Shown here one piece after another: positions 1-8,456 of a stretch of 64,000 nt of DNA. Position 1 is the first letter of the stretch; every line of letters begins with the position of its first letter. Source of the DNA: Sphingorhabdus sp. Its GTDB lineage: Bacteria > Pseudomonadota > Alphaproteobacteria > Sphingomonadales > Sphingomonadaceae. The position numbers were made by a program, and so were the translations under genes. The notes beneath the pieces are model-generated. The model saw only the letters and a list, made by a program, of their open reading frames with translations, ran no database searches and had not been told where the DNA came from. Location: contig NZ_JAAVVZ010000003.1 in assembly GCF_023910635.1 (NCBI RefSeq), forward strand, positions 62,001-126,000, in the 5' to 3' direction.

Positions 1-346
1 CAAATTAAGGGGTATCTAGGGCATACACGGCTGCATTCATAATTCCCCAACTCCCCACGGCATTAAGTAACTCAAAGTGAAAATCAGAGAAGTTACGTTC
101 GCATTGCTTTGTCGATCATGCTAGAGCGCGCTACCATCGGCCAATTAGCTAAGTGCACGATACTCGGAAAAAAGGTAGAGAGTTAAGAGTTCAAAGGTCA
201 TTTCCTCCCGAACTGCCTGACAAATCATTGGGCCGTTGATAAACTTCGTCAGCTTCAACAAGCATTTTGGAGATCGTGTTTATCGACACGTTTAAACTAA
301 GATGAACTCTTCAGTTGGCTGTTTTGTCCGTAGGGACCTTTAGGCT
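1..346. other. stretch without a recognisable gene
   Basis: I see no convincing coding frame, RNA gene or terminator in this first stretch. It lies downstream of the small minus-strand gene that ends at 347. Its base composition is AT-richer than the right half of the window, as in the neighbouring accessory genes. Confidence 0.5.
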
Positions 347-556
347 TCAATCGGCTTCCATCCACGCGATGAACTGATCCCACGAGACTTCAACGCCGTT
401 CTTTTTGTGAGTTTTCCCAGCGCACCACACGAGTTTCGCTTTTGTTATTGTGAGGTCACCCAGCCTAGTCTCGCCATCAGGGGAATAGACATCAAGCTGC
501 ATTCCTTTATTCTTAAGCTGCTGCTCTGCGTTCAGTTCTGTGATCCAGACGTTCAT
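347..556 (-). CDS. small conserved-looking hypothetical protein (69 aa)
   Basis: A 69-residue soluble protein of unknown function, starting MNVWITEL and ending IAWMEAD, mixed charged and aromatic, with no signal peptide or membrane segment. The frame stays open upstream, but the start at 556 is chosen because a near-perfect Shine-Dalgarno sequence (AAGGAGG) lies 5 bases before that ATG; the upstream extension is Cys/Arg-rich and not protein-like. The gene is divergent from the Mrr-type endonuclease at 676, so the two may share a 119-bp control region. I do not recognise the family. A role as a partner or regulator of the nuclease is only a positional guess. Confidence 0.65.
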   Translation of the reverse strand: MNVWITELNAEQQLKNKGMQLDVYSPDGETRLGDLTITKAKLVWCAGKTHKKNGVEVSWDQFIAWMEAD

Positions 557-675
557 ATTGCCTCCTTGTCTTCCGCTACACCTATAGGAACGGAGGCTGG
601 AATGCGATAGAGTATAACTATTCGTAACCCCTAGATATTTTAAACTGAGACAATACCGCAGAGGGTAACAAGCGC

Positions 676-1680
676 ATGAACGAAAGAACAATCTGGGGCA
701 TCCACATGGCCCGCGATCATGGCACGTTGCCGATCGACAAAGGCTATGTAGCAATTGGCTGGCATAGGTTGGGCGATTTTGCCCAAGTCGCTCCGACCCG
801 TGAGGCTTTTAAGGCAGCGTATGTCCAAACTTATCCAAATGAGAAGCCCGGCAAGGTTCCGGTGGCGGCGGGGGTTGCGTATCGCTTTGCAGTTGAGATG
901 AAGCCGGGTGACATTGTGGTATACCCATCGAAGCAGGACCGCATGGTCAACATTGGTGTGATCGAGGGCGGTTATGAGTATGTTGCGAACGCTCCACTTG
1001 AATGCCCCAACCGCCACAAAGTCAAATGGCTGAAGCATATAGCGCGGACATCATTTTCGCAGCCGGCATTGAATGAGATTGGCTCGGCAATAACCCTTTT
1101 TAAAGTTAGCTCGAACGCTGATGAGTTTTTGGCTGCGTTGGAAGGCGAGGCATTCGAGGTCGAGGATATCGACGAAGCGAGCGCAGAACTTGTGTCAGCA
1201 CAGGTAGAGGAAACGACCGAAGATTTCATCATCAAGCGGCTCAAGAACAACCAGACGCCGTTCCAGTTTGAACATTTCGTTGCCCACCTGCTCAAGTGTA
1301 TGGGGTATCATAGCAGGGTCACACAGGCATCGGGCGACGGCGGGATCGATATCATCGCCCACCGTGACGAGCTTGGCTTTGAACCACCCATCATCAAAGT
1401 GCAGTGTAAGCAAATCCTATCGACGATCGGCAGGCCAGATGTGCAGCAACTTCATGGCGCAATTGAAAGTGGCGAGCACGGCTTATTCGTATCTTTAGGA
1501 ACATTTTCGAATGACGCACGGACCTTTGAACGCACTAAGCCAAACTTGCGTCTTATCGATGGCAGCGATTTAGTGGAGCTTATTTATGCTCACTACAGTC
1601 AATTCGAACCACGCTATCAAATGCTGCTCCCACTCAAGCGGACATATATACCGGGACCAGCGATTGGCGAAAACGAGTAA
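676..1680 (+). CDS. Mrr-type restriction endonuclease with N-terminal PUA/EVE-like region
   Basis: A 334-aa protein. The C-terminal half (about residues 190-310) matches the Mrr_cat fold: FEHFVAHLL helix (E199), GDGGIDI (D225) and QCK (Q243, K245) form the PD-(D/E)xK-type active site with the Q-x-K variant typical of Mrr enzymes. The first ~110 residues (IWGIHM, YVAIGWHRLGD, GDIVVYP, IGVIEGGYEY) resemble the PUA/EVE-like modules that read modified bases, which is typical of type IV-like restriction enzymes. It therefore probably cleaves foreign or modified DNA in the cytoplasm. A GAGG-like ribosome site precedes the ATG. No methyltransferase lies beside it, consistent with a stand-alone, modification-dependent nuclease. 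The family call is good; specificity is unknown. Confidence 0.8.
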   Translation: MNERTIWGIHMARDHGTLPIDKGYVAIGWHRLGDFAQVAPTREAFKAAYVQTYPNEKPGKVPVAAGVAYRFAVEMKPGDIVVYPSKQDRMVNIGVIEGGYEYVANAPLECPNRHKVKWLKHIARTSFSQPALNEIGSAITLFKVSSNADEFLAALEGEAFEVEDIDEASAELVSAQVEETTEDFIIKRLKNNQTPFQFEHFVAHLLKCMGYHSRVTQASGDGGIDIIAHRDELGFEPPIIKVQCKQILSTIGRPDVQQLHGAIESGEHGLFVSLGTFSNDARTFERTKPNLRLIDGSDLVELIYAHYSQFEPRYQMLLPLKRTYIPGPAIGENE

Positions 1681-1740
1681 CGGGCTGACGCGGACGTTTG
1701 AATCCAAGAGTAAAGCTTGTCTTTTCTGCTCATGATTCAG

Positions 1741-2685
1741 CTACAGTATTGGATTTTTGTCCCGTTGAGCTAAGCAGGCTGGGTCTCTATCATTGAACAG
1801 GTCCTTAAACTGATCATCGGTGAGCTCAGTGAGCCCGCATAGTTCGTGGTAACTTGGGTAATCGACATATTGCCAGCCAGCGTCAGTATGTTCCAGGCTG
1901 TGGAACGGGCCAACGAGACAACTTTTAGCGCAGTAGTAGTGGGACACGAACGGATGAGTTTCCCATTCTTTTTTGATAAAACCAGCGCCCATTGTGCCGG
2001 AAATAAACCAAGGCTGGAGACCGAAACCGGCGAATTGGCCCTCTAGGATTCTCTTTAGATATCCGATTGCGCATAGAGCGTCTTCGCGAAGGCGAGTTGC
2101 CGTGTCGGCGGTAAAATGAATAGACCGGTTACGGAGGCGTTCTAGCTCTAAGAAGTCATTAGACACTTCGGGCAACAGGACGCCCCAAGCGACCAAAGTA
2201 TGGATCATCTGGCGCCATCTATCGAATGAACTTTTCCGGTAGACCTTCTTATACTCGGGGGTAGCTTTGAAATGGTCGCGCAAATCCAGCATCATATGAT
2301 TGAGGATCCGCTCTCCCAAAGCGCAAGCGCCGGTCAAGGCCGCATAATAGCCGCCCCCTATGAATGCTGTTCGAACGTGATCAAACATGACATTGTGGTG
2401 AGCTACAATGCTGAAAGGCTTGGCCCCGAAGTCTCTAAAATTGTCGATTTTCTCAGTGAGGCCATTCTCACCATAGTCCGAACGGATGCTGGCAATGATG
2501 TTCTTTCGACTCTGCTCCCAAATCGCTCGCGACTCTTCGCTCCAGTCTCTTCCCGGTTCGTCCGACAATGTTAGCGGTCTTGAGTCAAAGTCAAAATTGA
2601 AGATTCGATATCGACGAACCTCTGGCTCGCCGTCCGCAAGTATGGTCGTGTGGGTATCTGTCGATTTCTCCATATGCTCAAACAT
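1741..2685 (-). CDS. hypothetical protein with HEPN-like Rx4H motif
   Basis: A 314-aa soluble protein of no recognised family. The middle (residues 90-205) is predicted helical and contains LRNRSIHF, an Rx4H signature (R185...H190) typical of HEPN domains, many of which are RNases in toxin-antitoxin and defence systems. The N-terminus has an acidic, aromatic segment (YRIFNFDFDSRP) and the C-terminus is rich in aromatic and acidic residues. It is the last of three minus-strand genes spaced by 5-7 bp, hence probably co-transcribed with the genes at 2691 and 3673. HEPN membership is inferred from one motif and helix pattern, so treat it as a lead. A second ATG four codons in is an alternative start. 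Confidence 0.6.
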   Translation of the reverse strand: MFEHMEKSTDTHTTILADGEPEVRRYRIFNFDFDSRPLTLSDEPGRDWSEESRAIWEQSRKNIIASIRSDYGENGLTEKIDNFRDFGAKPFSIVAHHNVMFDHVRTAFIGGGYYAALTGACALGERILNHMMLDLRDHFKATPEYKKVYRKSSFDRWRQMIHTLVAWGVLLPEVSNDFLELERLRNRSIHFTADTATRLREDALCAIGYLKRILEGQFAGFGLQPWFISGTMGAGFIKKEWETHPFVSHYYCAKSCLVGPFHSLEHTDAGWQYVDYPSYHELCGLTELTDDQFKDLFNDRDPACLAQRDKNPIL

Positions 2686-2690
2686 ACAGC

Positions 2691-3665
2691 CTAAATGAGC
2701 CGGTTCTCTGCTCTACGCTTCTTCCGACGATAATCCTGGACGCGTCCCTTGAGTTGCGGAATCCAACCCGGTCGATGCTCAATACGGTCGTAATTTTCGC
2801 CATTGCCAGCCAGCAATTCAATTCTGCTCTTTTGGCTGAGAACCTCCCAACCATCGTACATGATATACAATGCATTTCCGTACCGAGCATTCTCGAAAGC
2901 AACAAAATCGTCTCCAAACTTGGCTCCAAAGTAACGCAGAAACCCGTCTGTTCCCGTTATATATGCCTCTGGTTGAAGTTGTTGCATGACAGCAATCCGT
3001 TCTCGCATGACGGCCTGTTGCTGAGCATTCACGGGTCGTTTGCCATCCAGCATTGCGGCCACAACTTCATCAACACTGCCAGGCGGAAGGAGTTGCCAAT
3101 CAACTTTCACGCTCTTCGCAAAATCGGCCAGCGAGGTGGCGCTCTCGAAAATGTCTGCAGCGCCGACATTTTCTTGCAGCAAATTCAAATTATAGAGAAG
3201 TTCCTGCTGAAAATCTGGCGTCCGGCGGCTGATGACTTGGTCGATCGCAAATTTAATTAAGAAATCATTCCCTCGACGTTCAACTAAAGCAATCGATAAG
3301 TTCACCTCTTTAGGCGGATAAATATCACGGATGTAGACTTCGCGATCATGGGAAACGTAATGGGTGCTTCCAGAATTCCAGGATGGTGCCCAGAAGCCAT
3401 ACGATTTTGTGATTTTTGGCAGGTCTTTTCGGACTTTTTCCATGCCATACAGGTTTGCATTGGAATATTTACCAGCGGATGGTCTGGGAGGCTGAGGTTC
3501 AGGAAAGACAACAACATCGCCTTCCAGCGAAAGCCCCAATCCGCTGTAGTTGCCGATTTCAGCTCGCGTGATCAATTTTACTGTGGCAGCTACGACATCA
3601 TCTTGATCGAAGGTGGTCAGCCTTTGTAGGATGCTGTTTGGAACTTTTAGAAGGTTCTTGGGCAT
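2691..3665 (-). CDS. hypothetical protein, accessory operon
   Basis: A 324-aa protein, MPKNLLKV to AENRLI, with no signal peptide and no membrane segment. It is Gln- and Arg-rich towards the C-terminus (residues about 205-225 and 300-320), ending in a basic RRKKRRAENR tail that could bind nucleic acid. I do not recognise a domain. It sits between two genes with HEPN-like motifs, 7 bp after the one at 3673 and 5 bp before the one at 1741, which suggests a single transcript and joint function. No clear Shine-Dalgarno is seen, so translation may be coupled to the upstream gene. Confidence 0.6.
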   Translation of the reverse strand: MPKNLLKVPNSILQRLTTFDQDDVVAATVKLITRAEIGNYSGLGLSLEGDVVVFPEPQPPRPSAGKYSNANLYGMEKVRKDLPKITKSYGFWAPSWNSGSTHYVSHDREVYIRDIYPPKEVNLSIALVERRGNDFLIKFAIDQVISRRTPDFQQELLYNLNLLQENVGAADIFESATSLADFAKSVKVDWQLLPPGSVDEVVAAMLDGKRPVNAQQQAVMRERIAVMQQLQPEAYITGTDGFLRYFGAKFGDDFVAFENARYGNALYIMYDGWEVLSQKSRIELLAGNGENYDRIEHRPGWIPQLKGRVQDYRRKKRRAENRLI

Positions 3666-3672
3666 GATTAGA

Positions 3673-4359
3673 TTAAGTCCATTTCGCCAAAAATGAGGTT
3701 GTCGCTGTTAACACAGTAGCGAGATGCTGGGCTAATTGAGCCTGATGAGTTGGGATTAGCTGGGCGTCCAGCGGTAATTCATTCAATTTCCACTCAACTG
3801 GTGGCGCGTCGGCTATACCAATACCAACATACATCCGTCGGCCGGGCGCTGCACGATGAGTAAGTATGTTTCTGGTATCGCGCCATTGTTGGTAGGAAAC
3901 TTCATCAAACACAGATTGAATATCGTCTAAAATCTGATCACCGGGAAATGCTTTAACAAAGGTGGCTTGGGTGAACGAAGGCGAAATTCTCTGGCGCTCT
4001 TTCGCAGTTGATAAAGGAAAGGCGGCAGGGTGAATGAATGAGCCTATTGCAAATAGGCCGTAGAAAAACGCCTCGTAAGCCGCGAAGCCATTGCTAAAGA
4101 AACTGAATAATGCCTCTTCCTGTTGATATCGCTGCAGGGGAGCTGGATGAGGCCCAGAGTCTCTCAGAGATTTTTGAAACTTTGTACCTGCGTCTACCGA
4201 GCCGTGAAATCGGAAGGCCACTGCGTTCCAAGCACCGGAATATTCATGATACACACCTGAATCGGACCATTGTGCTAAAACAGCAGAATGAACTGCTTCA
4301 TAAGGTTTGCGCGGAAAATCGGCGTGTGGAATTAGGCCGTTCGGTGTGAGAGGAGACAT
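3673..4359 (-). CDS. hypothetical helical protein with RNxxxH motif (HEPN/Abi-like)
   Basis: A 228-aa protein. Residues 80-110 (EEALFSFFSNGFAAYEAFFYGLFAIG) form an aromatic helix and residues 157-169 carry WRDTRNILTHR, an Rx4H motif (R163...H168). An early helix followed by RNxxxH is the arrangement of HEPN-like/Abi proteins. It heads a three-gene minus-strand operon with the genes at 2691 and 1741, so this operon contains two such motifs around one unknown protein. Function is unknown; an RNase or abortive-infection role is an inference from the motif alone. No strong ribosome site is seen before the ATG at 4359. Confidence 0.6.
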   Translation of the reverse strand: MSPLTPNGLIPHADFPRKPYEAVHSAVLAQWSDSGVYHEYSGAWNAVAFRFHGSVDAGTKFQKSLRDSGPHPAPLQRYQQEEALFSFFSNGFAAYEAFFYGLFAIGSFIHPAAFPLSTAKERQRISPSFTQATFVKAFPGDQILDDIQSVFDEVSYQQWRDTRNILTHRAAPGRRMYVGIGIADAPPVEWKLNELPLDAQLIPTHQAQLAQHLATVLTATTSFLAKWT

Positions 4360-4545
4360 AACAGAATACTATCGCATCGACCAAATCATGGAAAGCTTTC
4401 AACTCAAAGTATTGATGACACGTGATGTGTGCAGTTGGTAAGTTATCACACAGCTAGTTTGCCTCAGCACCAGCCGGCAAAGTCAAAATGCCAATCTTGT
4501 ATTTATTGAGTACACGTAGTTTTGCACCAAAACGTTACGCGTTGC

Positions 4546-5250
4546 TTAGTCCCGCTGGTAATTTGCTATTGGGATGTCAATCGGGCCGCTAACCCATTTT
4601 CCATATATGACGCCGTGACGCTTTTCGTAATTTGCGAGCGCTGCCTTCCATGTTTCACTATCAGTCAGTGTTGAGTGTTCGACGGTGAGATTTTGCCACG
4701 GTTCGATAGATCGCAGCACTTTGCGTATGTTCGTGATTAGGCTTGGGTGGGCGAAAGGGCTAACGACGACGCGTTCGATAAGCCTAGTATCAAATTCCAG
4801 ACCCATGGAATTTTGCTTCTCAACAGAAAAGCTGACGACCCTATATTCCTTTTCATCGCCGAACCCATATCGTTTGAAGAACGGTAACTGATGAATATCC
4901 TTCGCCTCGATTTGATCTATCCGGTTTAGGAGAATATAGCGGACATCGCCAGCGTAGAAATGTTCATTTTCTTTACAAAGCTCATCCAACCTCTGCTTGT
5001 TTAGGATAACGCTGACACCAGCTGGGCCGCTAGCGTAAATTTGCCAATGATGAAAAGTTTCAGGCGCTCTAGTGAGACAAACTGCTCCGACAAATCCGTA
5101 GCCTAGCGCCCTTTGATATAGCGACAAGCCCTCACGGTCATTGGCATCGACCCAGTGGCTGTAGCCAATCGTTGTCAGCTTTCGGCTTACCAGCATATCG
5201 ATCAGCACAGGTAGATTTGTATATCGTCTGAGGGTCTGTGGATTTTCCAT
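4546..5250 (-). CDS. DUF2971-like protein
   Basis: A 234-aa cytosolic protein. The N-terminal pattern LRRYTNLPVLIDMLVSRKLT followed by GYSHWVDANDREG resembles DUF2971, whose members start with (Y/F)RYT...L and a W.D.ND motif; the later KEYRVV segment also fits. DUF2971 proteins are unassigned biochemically and often occur in accessory regions. The start at 5250 is preferred (AGGAAG nine bases upstream, and the family pattern begins soon after); an in-frame ATG at 5280 would add ten residues. It is followed after 186 bp by the HEPN-like operon on the same strand and flanked on the other side by the first IS630 copy. Confidence 0.65.
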   Translation of the reverse strand: MENPQTLRRYTNLPVLIDMLVSRKLTTIGYSHWVDANDREGLSLYQRALGYGFVGAVCLTRAPETFHHWQIYASGPAGVSVILNKQRLDELCKENEHFYAGDVRYILLNRIDQIEAKDIHQLPFFKRYGFGDEKEYRVVSFSVEKQNSMGLEFDTRLIERVVVSPFAHPSLITNIRKVLRSIEPWQNLTVEHSTLTDSETWKAALANYEKRHGVIYGKWVSGPIDIPIANYQRD

Positions 5251-5617
5251 ATAGCGACTCTTCCTGCTCGTAGCGGTCATTCCAGCTGCGCCTACCCTCT
5301 AGAACCGAATTTCGAATCACAAGGGCCTATCACTCGGCGCACAAGTGTGCTAGGAATTTACAGTACATAAAACGGTACATAGATGGCCATCATACGTCGA
5401 ATTTCAGGGCTTTTAGGAGCAAATTTGAAGAGAGCTACTTCTCCCGTAGGGGTCACCAAATTTGCATGCCTACAGCCCTTGCAATTTTGGCGATTTTCTG
5501 GAATTTTTTACCGTCTATTGAGTGTCATACCAAGCTGCGGTGAGGCTGACTCAGATTTGGGATTCCCAAACGGTGGAAAGTCTGATTCTATGTTGTTCTT
5601 CATTTGGAGGACGTGAC

Positions 5618-6169
5618 ATGGGATCAGCGATTAGCTTGCGGGATGATTTTGACGGCACTGCCTTGAGGCGACTGGCGCGGAAGTCGAAAAGTGCGAACCA
5701 GGCCCGCCGGCTTTTGGCATTGGCCGAGATCTACGACGGTGGCAGCCGGACAAGGGCGGCGCGGATCGGCGGGGTGGGCTTACAGATCGTGCGTGACTGG
5801 GTGGTGAGGTTCAACGCCCGAGGTCCCGATGGGCTGCTCGATGGCAAGGCCCCGGGAAGACAGTCGCTGCTCAATGATGCCCAGCGCCGCGCGCTTGTCG
5901 AAATGGTCGAGTGCGGCCCGATCCCGGCGATCCATGGCGTCGTTCGCTGGCGGCTGGTCGACTTGGTCCAGTGGCTTCATTACGAATTTGCTGTCTCGCT
6001 TGATGCAACGACCGTGGGGCGTGAGCTAAAGAGACTGGGCTATGTCAAGCTGACGGCGCGGCCTCGCCACTACGCCCAGAACGAGCTTGCGATGGAGGCC
6101 TTTAAAAAGGGGGCTTTGCCGCCGAGCTTGCAAAGGTCAGAGCAACTCTCCCGAAGGGCACGCCGATAG
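5618..6169 (+). CDS. IS630 transposase, N-terminal part (orfA, HTH domain)
   Basis: Starts at an ATG with GGAGG seven bases upstream. Residues ~10-140 hold helix-turn-helix DNA-binding modules (ARRLLALAEIYDGGSRTRAA, VGLQIVRDWVVRFNARG) and a winged-helix-like second part (LVQWLHYEFAVSLDATTVGR), which bind the terminal repeats. The reading frame passes the A5G5 run at 6104-6113; beyond that the protein sequence (ALPPSLQRSEQLSRRARR) is out of register with the transposase family, so the useful product is the -1 fusion with the DDE part. Alone it could act as a DNA-binding inhibitor of transposition. Confidence 0.88.
   Translation: MGSAISLRDDFDGTALRRLARKSKSANQARRLLALAEIYDGGSRTRAARIGGVGLQIVRDWVVRFNARGPDGLLDGKAPGRQSLLNDAQRRALVEMVECGPIPAIHGVVRWRLVDLVQWLHYEFAVSLDATTVGRELKRLGYVKLTARPRHYAQNELAMEAFKKGALPPSLQRSEQLSRRARR
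6104..6113 (+). promoter_or_regulatory. probable -1 ribosomal frameshift site (A5G5)
   Basis: The orfA frame reads TTT AAA AAG GGG GCT. Slipping back one base on A-AAG-GGG keeps Lys and Gly pairing and enters the DDE frame, whose upstream stop TAA lies at the slip site. The same site is present in the second IS copy. The alternative is a simple frameshift mutation inherited by both copies. Confidence 0.6.
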
Positions 6170-6681
6170 AGATTTGGTTCCAGGACGAAGCGCGGATTGG
6201 CCAGAAGAACAAGATCACGCGGCGTTGGGCCAGACGCGGGACGCGGCCATCGGCACCCAAAGACCAGCGGACCAAATCGGCCTATATCTTCGGCGCAATC
6301 TGCCCGGAGCACGGCAAGGGCGCGGGGCTGGTGCTGCCGTTCTGCAATACCGAAACCATGACACTCCATCTGACAGAAATAGCGCTCGCCGTCGCTCCTG
6401 GCGCTCACGCTGTTATACTGATGGATCAAGCCGGTTGGCATATGACTGACAAGCTGGATGTTCCCGGCAATATCAGCATCATCGCGCTTCCGGCCAAATG
6501 TCCTGAACTCAACCCGGTTGAGAATATCTGGCAGTTCATGCGCGACAACTGGCTCTCCAACCGGGTGTTCACTTCCCACGACAATATCGTCGACCTCTGC
6601 TGCGAGGCGTGGAACAAACTCATAGATCAGCCTTGGCGCATTATGACCATCGGGCACCGCAAATGGGCCAGTGGGTTATGA
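6106..6681 (+). CDS. IS630 transposase, DDE catalytic part (orfB, -1 frame)
   Basis: This frame opens right after a TAA at 6103-6105 and has no good start of its own, so it is most likely reached by -1 slippage from orfA. It encodes the DDE_3 endonuclease: first Asp in WFQDEARIGQ, second Asp in VILMDQAGWH, and the Glu in PELNPVENIWQFMR. Together with orfA this gives a ~354-residue transposase, the usual IS630 length. The enzyme cuts the element at its ends and inserts it at TA. Confidence 0.85.
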   Translation, partial: KGGFAAELAKVRATLPKGTPIEIWFQDEARIGQKNKITRRWARRGTRPSAPKDQRTKSAYIFGAICPEHGKGAGLVLPFCNTETMTLHLTEIALAVAPGAHAVILMDQAGWHMTDKLDVPGNISIIALPAKCPELNPVENIWQFMRDNWLSNRVFTSHDNIVDLCCEAWNKLIDQPWRIMTIGHRKWASGL

Positions 6682-7566
6682 TCATTGCAGGTTGGTATCA
6701 GCGGCATTCGCGATGGCCAACAAGGCCTGGCCATAAGCAGTTTTTTCAAAAAACTTGCCGCGTTCGATCAACTGGTCGCGGTCAATGAACCCCTGATGAA
6801 ACGCGATTTCTTCGAGGCAGGCAATTAACGTGCCGGTGCGCTTCTGCATCACGCGCACAAACTCGCTTGCTTCGACGAGGCTGTCGTGGGTGCCGGTGTC
6901 TAACCAAGCGTAGCCACGCCCCATTTTTTCGACGTACAGCTCGCCCAGTTCCATGTACATACGGTTAAGCTCGGTTATTTCGAGCTCTCCGCGTGCAGAT
7001 GGCCGGACGTCCTTCGCTAGCTCCACGACCTTGTTATCGTAGAAATACAGCCCTGTGACGGCGATATCGGAACGCGGCTGTTTTGGCTTTTCTTCAATTG
7101 ATATTGCGCGACCGTCAGCGTCCAATTCCACAACTCCATATGCCGAAGCATCGGTGACCTGATAACCAAAGACGGTCGCGCCTTGTATCCGCTCTCTCGC
7201 GTTGGCGAGCAATGCGCCAAAACCTGCGCCAAAGAAAATGTTATCGCCCAGCACCAGGGCCGCTGGTTGATCACCAATAAATTCGGCACCAATATGAAGT
7301 GCCTGCGCCAAGCCTTCAGGCTTGGGCTGCACTGCATATTCAAACTTCAGTCCGATGTCTTCGCCGGTGCCAAAAAGACGCCGATAGTTATCCAGATATT
7401 CTGGCGATGATATAATCAGGATTTCGCGAATGCCAGCCAGCATCAGCGCCGAGAGCGGATAATAAATCATCGGCTTGTCGTAGATCGGTAGCAGCTGCTT
7501 GTTTATCGCAAGCGTCGCTGGGTGCAGTCTGGTGCCTGAACCACCGGCCAGTATTATTCCGCGCAT
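6682..7566 (-). CDS. rmlA: glucose-1-phosphate thymidylyltransferase RmlA
   Basis: A 294-aa enzyme making dTDP-glucose from glucose 1-phosphate and dTTP, the first step of dTDP-L-rhamnose synthesis. It shows the nucleotidyltransferase loop GIILAGGSGTRLHP (residues 3-16), KQLLPIYDKPMIYYPLS, the metal/sugar-binding VLGDNIFFG, IEEKP and WLDTGTHDSL. It is the last gene of rmlC-B-D-A, 12 bp after rmlD. Oddity: the IS630 copy is inserted at its extreme 3' end, so the last residues (about TNLQ) and the TGA stop are encoded by the IS terminal repeat. Length is normal, so the enzyme is probably active. Confidence 0.95.
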   Translation of the reverse strand: MRGIILAGGSGTRLHPATLAINKQLLPIYDKPMIYYPLSALMLAGIREILIISSPEYLDNYRRLFGTGEDIGLKFEYAVQPKPEGLAQALHIGAEFIGDQPAALVLGDNIFFGAGFGALLANARERIQGATVFGYQVTDASAYGVVELDADGRAISIEEKPKQPRSDIAVTGLYFYDNKVVELAKDVRPSARGELEITELNRMYMELGELYVEKMGRGYAWLDTGTHDSLVEASEFVRVMQKRTGTLIACLEEIAFHQGFIDRDQLIERGKFFEKTAYGQALLAIANAADTNLQ

Positions 7567-7578
7567 TTTTATGTCCTC

Positions 7579-8454
7579 TTATCTTTCGAAACGTTCAGCG
7601 AGTATTTCATCGATCGCATCCTGCCAGTGCCTAGATGTAATTCCAAAATCCCGCTGTATCGCCGCCGTCGAGAGGCGCGAATTGCTCGGCCGTTTAGCAG
7701 GTGTGGGATATTGCGACGTGGTAATGGCCTTTAAAGCTGGTGTTGCAAGTCCGCGCCCCCCCATGTTGGCAAATATCGTCGCCGCCAGTTCATGCCAACT
7801 AGCTTCCCCACCGTTCACAAAATGCCATGTGCCATATTGTGCGTGGGGGTGTTCGGCCACTGCCAGCAGCGTCTGGGCTATATCGGAAGCGCTTGACGGA
7901 CAACCGATTTGATCATCAACCACGCTGACTTCAGGTCGATCAGAAGCCAGTCGGATCATGGTGTTTACAAAATTCGCGCCGCCCGCGCTCACTACCCAAG
8001 CGGTTCTGATGATCGCATGGCGCGGATTAAGTGAGCGAACTGCGCTCTCGCCCATTTCCTTCGTTCGGCCGTAGACACCCAGTGGGTTCACCGCGTCCTC
8101 TTCGACATAAGGCGCGTCTTTAGTACCATCAAACACATAGTCAGTGGACACGTGAATGATGGGAATATCCAACTTCGCCGTTTCGGCTGCGAATATAGCT
8201 GGTGCGACTGCGTTGACCTGCTCGGCCAAAGCGGCATCGGTCTCTGCGCGATCAACGGCAGTATAGGCCGCGCAGTTGATAACGGCTGACCATGAACGAT
8301 TGGCAACCAAGTCGGCGATGGACTGCGCATTCGTTAAATCCATCTGCGCGCGGGTGGGCGCAAATATATCCAAGCCACGTGTCTCAGCATGCCGCAACAC
8401 AGCCTGACCAACTTGGCCGGTCCCGCCCGTCAGAAGAATGGTTGCCTTTGACAT
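7579..8454 (-). CDS. rmlD: dTDP-4-dehydrorhamnose reductase RmlD
   Basis: A 291-aa SDR-type reductase catalysing the last step to dTDP-L-rhamnose with NAD(P)H. Visible motifs: N-terminal Rossmann glycine motif LLTGGTGQVGQAVLRH (residues 7-22), HVSTDYVFDGT (residues ~102-112) and the catalytic YGRTKEMGE (YxxxK, around residue 130), then RTAWVVS. It lies 2 bp after rmlB and 12 bp before rmlA in the same operon. Confidence 0.95.
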   Translation of the reverse strand: MSKATILLTGGTGQVGQAVLRHAETRGLDIFAPTRAQMDLTNAQSIADLVANRSWSAVINCAAYTAVDRAETDAALAEQVNAVAPAIFAAETAKLDIPIIHVSTDYVFDGTKDAPYVEEDAVNPLGVYGRTKEMGESAVRSLNPRHAIIRTAWVVSAGGANFVNTMIRLASDRPEVSVVDDQIGCPSSASDIAQTLLAVAEHPHAQYGTWHFVNGGEASWHELAATIFANMGGRGLATPALKAITTSQYPTPAKRPSNSRLSTAAIQRDFGITSRHWQDAIDEILAERFER

Positions 8455-8456
8455 CG

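Larger units (their letters stand above)
5530..6695 (+). mobile_element. IS630-family insertion sequence, copy 1 (1166 bp)
   Basis: Comparison with the second copy (14620-15785, reverse orientation) defines the ends: both copies are 1166 bp and flanked by TA (5528-5529 and 6696-6697), the target duplicated by IS630/Tc1-mariner elements. Imperfect terminal inverted repeats are CCAAGCTGCGGTGA at the left and CCAACCTGCAATGA at the right. It encodes a transposase in two frames joined at an A5G5 run. The right end lies inside the last codons of rmlA. Translated products of the two copies are identical over their length, suggesting recent transposition or gene conversion. Confidence 0.92.

Noticed and set aside
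5440-5475. A GGGGTCACCA string resembling a tRNA 3' end, possible attachment site
   Set aside because: No T-arm or partner repeat could be found, so there is no support for an integration site.
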